The translations under genes were made by a program, and so were the position numbers. From NCBI RefSeq assembly GCF_049568105.1, contig NZ_CP145335.1:620001-684000 (forward strand): a DNA stretch of 64,000 nt, in the 5' to 3' direction. Position 1 is the first letter of the stretch. Every line of letters begins with the position of its first letter. Under the pieces are notes generated by a model that was given only the letters and a program-made list of their open reading frames with translations, was not told the DNA's origin and made no database searches. This document shows positions 28,110 through 37,836 of this stretch, in pieces. This DNA comes from Salinisphaera sp049568105. GTDB lineage: Bacteria > Pseudomonadota > Gammaproteobacteria > Nevskiales > Salinisphaeraceae.

Positions 28110-28871
28110 CTAGTCCGAGTTGCGACCATAGAAGATCTCGGTGATCTCGCCGGCAATACGGTCGGTGAGCTGCTCGGCTTCGGACGCACTCAGGTCGGCG
28201 GCGTTCTCGGCGAATAGATAGTCGTCCAGGTCGAACTCGGTCAGCCGCATCTTGGTATGGAAGATCCGCTCGCCCAGTACGTTCAGGTCGACCATCTGGT
28301 AACGCTCGCCGATATCGTCGGGGATATAGTCCTGGATCGAGTTGATCTCGTGATCGATGAAGTGCTTGACGCCGTCCACGTCGCGGGTGAAGCCGCGCAC
28401 CCGGTAGTCGAGGGTGACGACATCGGATTCGAACCGGCGGATCAGATGATCGAGCGCCTTGAGCGGTGAGATCAGCCCACAGGTCGAGACATCGATGTCG
28501 GCGCGAAAGGTCGAGATGCCGTGATCCGGATGAAACTCCGGATAGGTATGTACGGTGATATGGCTCTTGTCGAGATGGCCGACCACCGTATCCGGCATCG
28601 GGCCTTCGTAGGCATATTCCTCGGCGATCAGAATGGTCACGCTCGCGCCTTCGGGCTCGTAATCCTGGCGCGCTACGTTCAGCACCTGAGCACCGATGAT
28701 GTCGGCGACCTCGGTCAGGATCTGGGTCAGCCGATCGGCGTTGAAGACCTCGTCGATATAGGCGATATAAGCCTGTTTCTGCTCCTGCGTTCGGGCATAG
28801 CAGATGTCGTAGATATTGAACGACAGCGACTTCGTCAGATTGTTGAAACCGTGCAGGCGGAGCTTATCCAT
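28110..28871 (-). CDS. speD: S-adenosylmethionine decarboxylase proenzyme
   Basis: Provides decarboxylated SAM for spermidine synthesis. A 253-residue class 1 (E. coli-type) proenzyme that self-cleaves before the serine in LDKSHITVHTYPE (Ser112 by E. coli numbering, approximate here) to form the pyruvoyl group. It also shows the RADIDVSTCGLISPL segment. It lies upstream of holA and downstream of an OsmC gene, an arrangement seen in pseudomonads for OsmC-speD. No spermidine synthase gene is present. Confidence 0.96.
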   Translation of the reverse strand: MDKLRLHGFNNLTKSLSFNIYDICYARTQEQKQAYIAYIDEVFNADRLTQILTEVADIIGAQVLNVARQDYEPEGASVTILIAEEYAYEGPMPDTVVGHLDKSHITVHTYPEFHPDHGISTFRADIDVSTCGLISPLKALDHLIRRFESDVVTLDYRVRGFTRDVDGVKHFIDHEINSIQDYIPDDIGERYQMVDLNVLGERIFHTKMRLTEFDLDDYLFAENAADLSASEAEQLTDRIAGEITEIFYGRNSD

Positions 28872-28942
28872 GGGGTATCGCGAAAAAGCCGTATTCGAAG
28901 GCGCAGTATCCGGAGGGCAGGGCCCGCGTCAAGCGCTGTCGG

Positions 28943-29362
28943 TCACTCGGCTGCTTCGATGGTATAGCCGTGGGTCATGTTGACCGCCTTGGCCAGCATG
29001 ATCGAAGCCGAGCAGTATTTGTCGGCCGACAGCTCCACCGCGCGGGCGACATGTTTTTCGTTGAGATCGCGCCCGGTCACGATGAACTGTACATGGATAT
29101 CGGTGAACACCTTGGGTTCGGTCTCGGCGCGGGTGCCTTCGACCTCGATCCGACAGTCGGTCACGTCCTGACGCGATTTTTTTAGGATGTGCATGACATC
29201 CATGGCGCTACAGCCGCCGACCGATAGCAGCATCATTTCCATTGGCCGGAAGCCGGCGTTCTTGCCGCCGAGATCGGGCGGGCCGTCGATGGTGACTTTG
29301 TGATCGCTGTCGGCGCTACCGGAAAATTCCAGGCCGTCCTGCCAGTCGAGGGTCGCTTTCAT
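28943..29362 (-). CDS. OsmC family protein (YhfA-like)
   Basis: A 139-residue OsmC/Ohr-fold protein with both redox cysteines: GGCSAMDVMHILKK and KYCSASIMLAKAVNMTHGY. Overall it closely resembles E. coli YhfA, whose physiological substrate is not settled; organic hydroperoxide reduction is the family activity. It is encoded next to speD, as in many gammaproteobacteria. The Crp/Vfr gene that often lies beside it is absent here. Confidence 0.9.
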   Translation of the reverse strand: MKATLDWQDGLEFSGSADSDHKVTIDGPPDLGGKNAGFRPMEMMLLSVGGCSAMDVMHILKKSRQDVTDCRIEVEGTRAETEPKVFTDIHVQFIVTGRDLNEKHVARAVELSADKYCSASIMLAKAVNMTHGYTIEAAE

Positions 29363-29415
29363 TGCCGCATGTCTTGTGCGTGATACCGAAGTCTAGGATG
29401 TAAGGGGGATCAACC

Positions 29416-29455
29416 AAAAATCAAAGCCCGGTCGCGCTCGGCCTCGGTCGAGCGC
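29416..29455 (-). terminator. Possible terminator after trpC
   Basis: Reading the minus strand, GCGCTCG and CGAGCGC form a 7-bp stem with an 8-base loop; about 12 bases later comes GATTTTT. The T-run is separated from the stem, so it is a weaker terminator than others here. Confidence 0.4.
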
Positions 29456-29471
29456 CCGACGCTGCACTGGC

Positions 29472-30269
29472 TCAGGCGATCAGTCGGGCCACAGCCTCGC
29501 CGGGATCGGGCTGGCGCATGAACGATTCGCCGACCAGGAATGCGCCGAAGCCAGCGTCAGCCAAGCCGAGCCGGTCGTCGGGCGTGAAGATGCCGCTTTC
29601 GCTGACCAGCAGCCGATCACCGGTGACGTGTTCGCGCAGGCGCAGGCTCACGTCCAGGGTGGTCTCAAAGGTACGCAGATCGCGGTTGTTGATGCCCAAA
29701 ATTGTGGCCTCGGGCAGCGTCAGTACCCGCTCGAGTTCTTCCGCGTCGTGTACTTCGGCCAGTACATCCATGCCGAGTTCGAATGCCCGGCCGGCCAGTG
29801 CCTGCATTAGATCGGTCGACAGGGCGGCCGCGATCAGCAGGATGCAATCGGCGCCCTGGGCCCGCGATTGATCGATCTGGATCGGATCGATCATGAAGTC
29901 CTTGCGTAGCACCGGCAGATCACAGGCGTCCCGAGCCAAGCCCAGGAACGTATTGTCGCCCTGAAAATAATCGCGATCGGTCAGCACCGACAGACAGGCC
30001 GCGCCGCCGGCGGCATAGCGCTCGGCCAGCCAGGCGACATCGAAGTCCTCGCGGATCAGGCCGCGGCTGGGCGAGGCTTTTTTGATTTCGGCGATCACCG
30101 CGCGCGGGCACCGGGCCTCGAGGGCCGCGGCGAAACCGCGGGTCGGGCTGGCGGTGGTGATCGCATCGGCCAGCCAGGCCGGGTCCAGCCCAGCCTTGAA
30201 ATCGGCGATTTCCTCGCGCTTGCGAACCAATATGCGGTCGAGGATGGTGTCGGTGGTCTGGATGCTCAT
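29472..30269 (-). CDS. trpC: Indole-3-glycerol phosphate synthase
   Basis: Fourth step of tryptophan synthesis. A 265-residue monofunctional IGPS (no fused TrpF domain) with the signature VIAEIKKASPSRGLIREDFD including the catalytic Lys, LRKDFMIDPIQI (second Lys), and LLVSESGIFTPDD. It is the last gene of the trpE-G-D-C run, 94 bases after trpD. Confidence 0.97.
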   Translation of the reverse strand: MSIQTTDTILDRILVRKREEIADFKAGLDPAWLADAITTASPTRGFAAALEARCPRAVIAEIKKASPSRGLIREDFDVAWLAERYAAGGAACLSVLTDRDYFQGDNTFLGLARDACDLPVLRKDFMIDPIQIDQSRAQGADCILLIAAALSTDLMQALAGRAFELGMDVLAEVHDAEELERVLTLPEATILGINNRDLRTFETTLDVSLRLREHVTGDRLLVSESGIFTPDDRLGLADAGFGAFLVGESFMRQPDPGEAVARLIA

Positions 30270-30363
30270 CTCGCCTGCCTTGCCGGGAACTCGAAGCCGA
30301 TCGTCGATGCGTGAGACGGCTGGCTAGTCTAGCGAAGATCGGCCCGGTCGGGGTGGGCCGCGC

Positions 30364-31400
30364 TCAGGAGGCCTGCATGGCCTGGCGCCGGGTGAAGCCG
30401 GCGACCGCTGCCATGCGTTCGGCGGCAGCGCCGCTGGCGATGGTTTCGGCAGCGAGTTGTACGCCTGCCTTCAGATCGGCGGCCTGGCCGCCGACGTACA
30501 AGGCCGCTCCGGCGTTGAAAGCGATGATGTCAGCGGCCAGATCCGCTTGGCCGGTAAAGGCGCGTTCGATCAGTGCCAGCGATTGCGCGGCATCGGCCAC
30601 CCGAAGGCCATCCAGCGAGCCACGTTCTAACCCGACGTCCTCGGGAGCGATCTTGTAATTCGTGACTTCGCCGTTTTTCAGCTCGGCGACCCGGGTCGGT
30701 GCGTTGATCGACAGCTCGTCCAGCCCGTCATCGCCGTGCACGACCATGACATGCCGGCTGCCCAGCTTGGCCAGCACCCGTGCCAGCGGGTCGCAGAGGT
30801 GGCCGTTGAATACGCCCATCACCTGATTGGCCGCGCCGGCCGGATTGGTCAACGGGCCGAGCAGGTTGAACAGGGTACGAATCCCCAGTTCGCGGCGCAC
30901 GCCCACGGCATGCTTCATGGCGCCGTGATGGGCCGGGGCGAACATAAAGCCAACCCCCAACTCTTGAATGCATTCAGCGACTTCGCTCGGGCTGGTATCC
31001 AGATTCAGGCCAGCGGCTTCCAACAGATCGGCGCTGCCGGACTTGCTGGAGACCGAGCGGTTGCCGTGCTTGGCGACATGGCCACCGGCAGCTGCGACCA
31101 CAAACGCCGAGGCGGTCGAGACATTGAACAGGGCTGCGCCGTCGCCGCCGGTGCCGCAGGTATCGACCAAGGTGTGTGCGACTTCGGCCGAGACCGGCAC
31201 GTCGGTGGCCAGTTCGCGCATCACGCCGGCTGCAGCCGCGATTTCGTCGATGGTCTCGCCTTTCATGCGCAGACCCATCAGAAAAGCGCCGACACGGGCT
31301 TCCGAGGCGCCACCGGTCATGATCGTACGCATGGCCGCCGCCATGCGTTCCGGGGCCAGGTCGCGGCCGTGGGCCAGGTCGTCGAGCAAGGCCGCGTCGA

Positions 31401-31404
<4 letters not shown>
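30364..31404 (-). CDS. trpD: Anthranilate phosphoribosyltransferase
   Basis: Transfers phosphoribose from PRPP to anthranilate. A 346-residue family III phosphoribosyltransferase with the DTCGTGGDG PRPP loop, the KHGNRSVSSKSGSADLLEA segment and the DD metal site in HGDDGLDE. The start overlaps the trpG stop by 4 bases. Confidence 0.97.
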
Positions 31405-32002
<598 letters not shown>

Positions 32003-32006
<4 letters not shown>

Positions 32007-33532
32007 GATTCGTTCTCTCCTGTGTCGATCGCATGGTGGCGATGCCGGGTGCCCAGCCCCTGCTCGGCGAGCGCGGCGGCTTTCATGACTGCCCGAGCCT
32101 TGTTCATCGTCTCTTCCCATTCGGTAGTGGGCTGCGAGTCGGCGACGATGCCGCCACCGGCCTGGACGTGGATCTCGCCGTTCTTGATTACGGCGGTACG
32201 AATCGCGATCGCCAGATCCATGCTGCCATTGCCGGCCAGATAGCCGACCGCGCCGCCGTAGACGCCGCGTTTGACCGGCTCGATCTCGTCGATGATCTCC
32301 ATCGCCCGGATCTTGGGCGCACCGGACAGGGTGCCGGCCGGGAACGCGGCCCGTAGGGCATCCATGGGGGTCAGATCGTCGCGAAGCTTGCCGGTGACGT
32401 TGGACACGATATGCATGACATGCGAGTAACGCTCGATCGCCATCCGCTCGGTAAGCTTGACCGAGCCCGGCTGGCTGACCCGGCCGACATCGTTACGGCC
32501 CAGATCGATCAGCATCAGGTGTTCGGCGACTTCCTTGGGATCGTCGAGCAGTTCCTCGGCCAGGGCTTCGTCTTCGGCGGCCGTATCGCCGCGTTTGCGG
32601 GTGCCGGCGATCGGCCGGACCGTGACTTCGCCGTCCATGGAACGTACCAGGATCTCTGGCGAGGCCCCCACGACATGGTGATCGCCGAAGTTGAAATAAT
32701 ACATATACGGCGACGGATTCAGGCTGCGCAGGGCCCGATACAGCGACATCGCCTCGGCGTTGAACGGCGCCGACAGACGCTGGCTGGGTACCACCTGCAT
32801 TACGTCGCCGGCCTGAGTGTATTCACGAATCCGGCGTACCGCCTCTTCGTAGCCGGCCTGGGTCAGGCCAGAGACGAAGCGGGCATCGTCGAGCGCAGGG
32901 TTGTCAGTGCCGGCCCGGGTGGCGGCCTGCGGCAGCGGCGCATCCAGGGCATCGAGAATGGTCTCTAGCCGGTTCTCGACGCGCTCGCGGTCGGCTGCGT
33001 CGCCGTCGATATAATGAGCCACGACATATAACTTGCCGGACAGGTTGTCGAAGATGACCAGTTCTTCGGCGACCAGCAACAGGATATCCGGTAAATCCAG
33101 CGGATCGTCCTTGTCGTCGGAGCCGCCGGCCAGGCGCGGCTCGATGTAGCGGATCGTGTCGTAGCCAAAATAACCGACCAGGCCGCCGGTCAGGCGCGGC
33201 AACTCGGGCAGCCGCGGCAGCGGGCGGGCATCGTTGAAGGCCTGGATCCAGGCCAGCGGATCCGCAGTGGCCAGCGTTTCGACCACGCCGTCGTCGGTTT
33301 CGTGGATGAGTTGCTGGCCGCGGACACGGATGCGTTCGCTTGCCGGCAGGCCGATGATCGAATAGCGGCCCCAGCGCTCGCCGCCCTGAACGGATTCGAG
33401 CAGAAACGAATAAGGCGCATCGGCGACTTTCAAATAGGTCGACAGCGGCGTATCGAGATCGGCCAGGGCTTCGATGACCACCGGCTGGCGCTTGGTCAGA
33501 AGCGAGGGATTAAAGGGGGCAGATTCGGACAT
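32003..33532 (-). CDS. trpE: Anthranilate synthase component I
   Basis: Forms anthranilate from chorismate and ammonia. The 509-residue chain has the N-terminal LLES tryptophan feedback-binding motif (SFLLESVQGG), then the chorismate-binding domain with SPYMYYFNF, RPIAGTRKRG, DLGRNDVGRV, GTLSGAPKIRAMEIIDE and the Mg-site VQAGGGIVADS. The retained LLES implies end-product inhibition. No leader peptide with clustered Trp codons was found upstream. Confidence 0.97.
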
Positions 33533-33915
33533 GGGGCATCATTCGAACGGCAGAACGGAATCGGGCGATGTGCTTATACATCGCAGCGCAGAAGAGGGGT
33601 TTTAACCCCGCCAGCACTGTCCTCGCCATCGCCGGGCTGCCTCGAAGGCGTACCGGCGGATCTGTGTCGAACGATTCGGTGTCATGTCGTCGATTGGCTG
33701 TGTATGACGCGTTGCGTCGTCGTAATTAAATCGTGACTGATCTGGCCTGCTGCGACAAGTCGAGGCCCACGGCCTGCGACGGCTCGACCATAGCGCGGCC
33801 ACGGCGGTCGAGCGAGTCGCTCGACACGGCCGCAAAGCGGCCGCACGAGCGGGGTAATCGGCGAATTCGGCTGAAAATCAAGCAGATTCGCAAACGCAAT
33901 ACGGATTCGGTCGGC
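33533..33915. other. Upstream region of trpE, small hairpins only
   Basis: About 380 bases between rpe and trpE. The minus strand has a 7-bp hairpin (GCGATGT/ACATCGC, 33565-33584) and the palindrome GGGGTTTTAACCCC (33596-33609) within 80 bases of the trpE start. No ORF and no Trp-rich leader peptide were seen. The gph gene often found between rpe and trpE is absent. Confidence 0.45.
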
Positions 33916-34620
33916 TTAGCCGACCGTGATCTGTTGCTTCATTTCGTCGATGACCTGCGCATAGTCGGGCTGGCCGAAGATCGCCGAGCCTGCGACGAAG
34001 GTATCGGCCCCGGCTTCGCGAATGCGGGCGATATTGTCGATTTTAACGCCGCCGTCGACCTCGATGCGGATCTCGCGATCGGTGCCGGCGACCACGGTAT
34101 CGATAATATCGCGGGCTTCGGCGATCTTGCCCAGCGACTCCTCGATGAACGACTGGCCGCCAAAACCAGGGTTGACTGACATGATCTGCAGGATATCGAC
34201 CTTGTCGAGCACGTACTTCAGCCATTCCAGCGAAGTCGCCGGATTGAATACCAGCCCGGTCTTGCAGCCCAGATCGCGGGCCAGGGCCAGACTGCGATCG
34301 ACATGCCGGGTGGCCTCGGGATGGAAAGTGATCGAGGCCGCGCCGGCATCGGCAAAGCCGCGGATCAGATCGTCGACCGGTTCGCACATCAAATGCACGT
34401 CGATCGGTACGTTCGGATACGAGTTCGACAGGCGTTTGGCCAGCGATTGGCAGACCGGCGGTCCGAAAGTCAGGTTCGGGACGTAGTGGTTATCCATCAC
34501 GTCGAAATGGATCCAGTCGGCGCCGGCTGCGATCACGGACTCGCATTCGTCGCCGAGCGCGGCCATATCAGCAGACAGGATCGATGGAGCGATCAGCGGA
34601 GCGAACGGGGAGTAAGCCAT
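33916..34620 (-). CDS. rpe: Ribulose-phosphate 3-epimerase
   Basis: Interconverts ribulose-5-P and xylulose-5-P. A 234-residue TIM barrel from the ATG before AYSPFAPLIAPSILSADM; the open frame runs 26 codons further. Metal and catalytic motifs are WIHFDVMDNHYVPNLTFGP, VHLMCEP and MSVNPGFGGQSF, with VDGGVK near the C-terminus. It lies upstream of the trp genes, as in pseudomonads. Confidence 0.96.
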   Translation of the reverse strand: MAYSPFAPLIAPSILSADMAALGDECESVIAAGADWIHFDVMDNHYVPNLTFGPPVCQSLAKRLSNSYPNVPIDVHLMCEPVDDLIRGFADAGAASITFHPEATRHVDRSLALARDLGCKTGLVFNPATSLEWLKYVLDKVDILQIMSVNPGFGGQSFIEESLGKIAEARDIIDTVVAGTDREIRIEVDGGVKIDNIARIREAGADTFVAGSAIFGQPDYAQVIDEMKQQITVG

Positions 34621-35027
34621 TAAATCACCGTGGATTGCGCGTTGTGGCTTAGGTACGCTCTGCGATAGACGCATCGACGTCAAGCCATCGGTCGCCACAG
34701 CCGCCCGAAGGCCAGCTGATGTATCGTGTGCATCCTGCGCTGGAAGCGCCGATCGTGTCCGGCACAGCGCGCCGCTACTCGGCAGGCGAAATCATGCAGG
34801 ATCGGCGCTCGAGTCGAAGCGCCGGGCCCGGGGTGGCCGAGCCGGGGTTGGATGGGCTGGCAGCGCGGCGGCGCGGTGCAGGCCGAGTTGCCAGACACCC
34901 GGTACGGACTCGTGCAGGCCATCGCCGGGTTCGGCATGGCCGCCCGGATCGTCGGCTGGGAAGTTTTCGTGAATCGATTCCGGCCGGCATTCCGCCGGCT
35001 TGGTGACAGGTCCGACAGGAGTCCGGA
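34621..35027. other. Divergent intergenic region, no gene seen
   Basis: About 400 bases between the divergent rpe and CopD-like genes. Frames across it are arginine- or proline-rich without RBS or family motif. Promoters for both genes should be here, but none is distinct. Confidence 0.4.
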
Positions 35028-35483
35028 TTGGCCTATCTCATTGCATTGCATGCCCTGGCGGCGACCATCTGGGTCGGCGGGTTGTTCTTCCTGATCGGCA
35101 TCCTGCGGCCCGCGGCTTCGGCCGTGCCGCTGGGCGAACGCCTGCCGCTGCTGTCGATCGCGGTGGGGCGATTCTTCCTGTGGATCTGGATCGCGATCAT
35201 CACTTTGTTGATTACCGGCTATGCCATGATCGGGCTGCTCGGTGGCATGGCGGCCGTGCCGACCTATATCAACGTCATGCAGGGCCTGGCCTGGGTGATG
35301 TTTCTGCTCTACGGACATATGTTCTTCTCGCCCTGGAAACGGGTGCGCGCGGCTCTGGCCGCCGGGGCTTTGGCCGATGCCGGCCGGGCCATGAATCAGC
35401 TGCGGTTTTTTGCCGCCGTCAGCCTGGCGCTTGGACTGGCCGTGATCGCGATCGCCAGCGGCGGCAGCTACGGTCTGATTTAG
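35028..35483 (+). CDS. CopD-like integral membrane protein
   Basis: A 151-residue protein of about four helices starting YLIALHALAATIWVGGLFFLIG, the His- and Trp-containing first helix typical of CopD/YcnJ-type membrane domains (copper uptake or haem-binding relatives). The start is a TTG with AGGAG 6 bases upstream. This is the only sensible start, because the frame has no ATG before it near the first helix. No copper-binding periplasmic partner is adjacent, so a copper role is only suggested. Confidence 0.75.
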   Translation: MAYLIALHALAATIWVGGLFFLIGILRPAASAVPLGERLPLLSIAVGRFFLWIWIAIITLLITGYAMIGLLGGMAAVPTYINVMQGLAWVMFLLYGHMFFSPWKRVRAALAAGALADAGRAMNQLRFFAAVSLALGLAVIAIASGGSYGLI

Positions 35484-35641
35484 AGCGCATCGTGATGCCG
35501 CCGGCCACGGCGGCGCGCCACAAGAGGCTGCACACGACAAGACGAACGCCCGCGCGGCGCCGGTAGGACGTATCGAGCGGCCCGCGCGCGTCATCGCGGC
35601 TGTTAAACTACGCCGCCGCGCAGCCCATTACCTCGATCGTC

Positions 35642-36526
35642 ATGCCCGATACGCTTTTTGAATCCGAACTGCACAGCCTGCCGCTGTTGATGCGCGGCAA
35701 GGTCCGCGATGTCTATGCCGTAGGCGTCGAGCATCTGTTGATCGTGGCCACCGATCGCCTGTCGGCATTCGACGTGATCCTGCCGGACCCGATTCCCGGC
35801 AAGGGCCGCGTGCTGACCGAGCTGTCGAATTTCTGGTTCGATCGGTTCGCCGATACGGTGGCCGATCATCGGGTCGATATCCCGTTGGAGCGGATACTCG
35901 ACGACGCCGAGATCGAGCAGGTCGAAGGCCGGGCGATGATGGTCCGCCGGCTGGATGCGCTACCGGTCGAAGCGGTGGTGCGCGGCTATGTGGTCGGCTC
36001 TGGCTGGAAGGATTATCAGGCCACCGGCGCGATTTCCGGCATCCAATTGCCGGCCGGGCTGGCCCAGGCCGAGAAACTGCCTGAACCGATCTTTACCCCG
36101 GCCACCAAGGCCGAAGCCGGCGAGCACGACGAAACGATCGCCTTCGAGCGCATGGCCGGTATCGTTGGCGAAGCCCGGGCGGCCGAAATCCGCGACGTCT
36201 CGATCGGGCTGTACCGGGCCGCGGCCGACTATGCCGCCGAGCGCGGTATTATCATCGCTGATACCAAGTTCGAGTTCGGCGTCGATGCCAAAGACAATCT
36301 GGTACTGATCGACGAAGTGCTGACGCCTGATTCCTCGCGTTTCTGGCCGGCCGACGAATACGATACCGGCATGAGCCCGCCGAGCTTCGACAAGCAATAT
36401 GTGCGCGATTATCTAGAAACCTTGGACTGGGACAAGGCCGCGCCCGGGCCGCGGCTACCCGAAGACGTGGTGGCCAATACGGCCGCCAAATACGCCGAAG
36501 CCCGGGATCGCCTGATCGGCGGCTAG
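35642..36526 (+). CDS. purC: Phosphoribosylaminoimidazole-succinocarboxamide synthase
   Basis: SAICAR synthase of purine synthesis. At 294 residues it is the long form (like yeast ADE1 and pseudomonad relatives), not the roughly 237-residue E. coli form. Motifs: RGKVRDVYAVG, ATDRLSAFDV, VEAVVRGYVVGSGWKDYQ, IADTKFEFG and LIDEVLTPDSSRFW. Monocistronic, with the GNAT gene 28 bases behind. Confidence 0.96.
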   Translation: MPDTLFESELHSLPLLMRGKVRDVYAVGVEHLLIVATDRLSAFDVILPDPIPGKGRVLTELSNFWFDRFADTVADHRVDIPLERILDDAEIEQVEGRAMMVRRLDALPVEAVVRGYVVGSGWKDYQATGAISGIQLPAGLAQAEKLPEPIFTPATKAEAGEHDETIAFERMAGIVGEARAAEIRDVSIGLYRAAADYAAERGIIIADTKFEFGVDAKDNLVLIDEVLTPDSSRFWPADEYDTGMSPPSFDKQYVRDYLETLDWDKAAPGPRLPEDVVANTAAKYAEARDRLIGG

Positions 36527-36554
36527 GGCCGGTCGCGCAAGCCGAGAGTCGACC

Positions 36555-37109
36555 ATGCAGATCCGCCCGATGTGCGTTGCCGATGCCGCCGGCGTCGCTC
36601 GGGTGTATGTCGAAACCTGGCAGTCGGCCTATCGCGGCCTGCTGCCGGAGGCCGTGCTCGATGCCATGGATATCGACCGAGATACGCGCCGCTGGCAGCA
36701 GGAGATCGCGCGCCAGCCGTTGTTCGAAATCGGGTACGTAGCCGAAAGCGCGGCCGGCGTGATCGTCGGCCTGATCACCGCCGGCCCGGAACGACGTGCC
36801 GAGTTGGGCGAGGCCGGCGAAATCTATCGTCTTTATGTGCTTCCCGAAGCCCAGGGGCTGGGTATCGGCAAAGCGCTCGTTGCCCGCGTGTTCAAGGTCT
36901 TGATCGCCGGCGGGGCGGTGCGGATTCGGGTCGGTGTGCTCAGCGACAATCGGGCCGGCCGTCGTTTCTACGAACGGCTCGGTGCGGTGCCGGATCGGGC
37001 GCGGCCCTTCGAGCTCGGTGGCCAGCGGCTGTTCGAGACCCTCTATGAATGGCCCGAGCCGGCCACTGTATTCAGCCGCTTCGATCGGTCGGATCAGGCG
37101 CCGGGCTGA
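36555..37109 (+). CDS. GNAT-family N-acetyltransferase
   Basis: A 184-residue acetyltransferase: N-terminal VYVETWQSAYRGLLPE, a pattern shared with many GNATs, and motif A in LYVLPEAQGLGIGKALVARVF, followed by NRAGRRFYERLGA. The substrate is unknown. Its 3' end overlaps the convergent lipoprotein gene by 16 bases. Confidence 0.85.
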   Translation: MQIRPMCVADAAGVARVYVETWQSAYRGLLPEAVLDAMDIDRDTRRWQQEIARQPLFEIGYVAESAAGVIVGLITAGPERRAELGEAGEIYRLYVLPEAQGLGIGKALVARVFKVLIAGGAVRIRVGVLSDNRAGRRFYERLGAVPDRARPFELGGQRLFETLYEWPEPATVFSRFDRSDQAPG

Positions 37110-37813
37110 CAGGCACCGCCGCAGGCTGCCAGCGTTGTGTTCAGCCAGCCTGTGATCGCCCGGTCGAGGCGCGCATCGGCCCGGGACAAGGCCTGCACGC
37201 CGCCTTCGGCATCGGCGCTCGGGGCTGGAGCGCTGATATCGAAGTGTTTCTGCGCGATCACGGCGCCGCTGTCGGCGCTGAGCAGGGTGGCCTGGGCAGC
37301 GATCCGGCCGTGGCTGGCGTCGCGGGCGGTGAAATACTGGGAAAAGTCCTGCAGGGCGAGCTGTAGCACCAGATCGGCACGGCCTGAGCCTTGGCCGAGT
37401 ACGGCCGCGAACAGGTGCCGGGCCGATAGCGCCCCTTCGAGATGATCGCCGACCAGATCCGCCGGCGTATCGGCCCAGGCCGAGCGGGTATAGGCCGCCA
37501 GCCGCTGGCCCTGGTCGTATTCGAGCCGATACAGCATGCGCTTGGAGTCCAGCCAGCCGGGGGCGCGGATCGAGCGCAGATCGAGAGTCAGCGGATAGTG
37601 CGACGCCGCCGCCGGGTGAGTTCTCGAGGCGGCTGGCACATCCAGGGTATATCGGCTGGGGGAGACCGAAGGGTTGTTACCCAGCAGGCTGCAGCCGGCC
37701 AGTGCTAGGGCCGGCAGTACCCAGACGGGCCATAGCCGAGCCAAGCCTCGGCGGCGGGTTCGGCGATTGATCGCTTGTTTCGCTATGGGGTGTTCGTTTT
37801 GCGGGCCTGTCAT
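37094..37813 (-). CDS. ABC-type transport auxiliary lipoprotein (PqiC/LptE-like)
   Basis: A 239-residue lipoprotein: basic N-terminus, hydrophobic WVLPALALAGC lipobox (lipidated Cys about residue 41), then a SPSRYTLDVPA start and a domain typical of the PqiC-type ABC_trans_aux family. Such proteins sit in the outer membrane and partner MCE proteins. It is the last gene of the MlaE-MlaF-MCE operon, 23 bases after the MCE gene. The N-terminal leader before the hydrophobic core is unusually long (about 27 residues), so an internal start is possible. Confidence 0.8.
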   Translation of the reverse strand: MTGPQNEHPIAKQAINRRTRRRGLARLWPVWVLPALALAGCSLLGNNPSVSPSRYTLDVPAASRTHPAAASHYPLTLDLRSIRAPGWLDSKRMLYRLEYDQGQRLAAYTRSAWADTPADLVGDHLEGALSARHLFAAVLGQGSGRADLVLQLALQDFSQYFTARDASHGRIAAQATLLSADSGAVIAQKHFDISAPAPSADAEGGVQALSRADARLDRAITGWLNTTLAACGGACQPGA

Positions 37814-37836
37814 CGCTGATCCATTAAACGCTCGTG

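Noticed and set aside
33541..33780. trp attenuator with leader peptide
   Set aside because: Small hairpins exist but no short ORF with clustered Trp codons was found on the minus strand.
34680..35594. Minus-strand 304-codon frame over the CopD-like gene
   Set aside because: It is antisense to a clear membrane protein, has His/Gln/Arg-rich composition without motifs, and arises from GC-rich codon bias.
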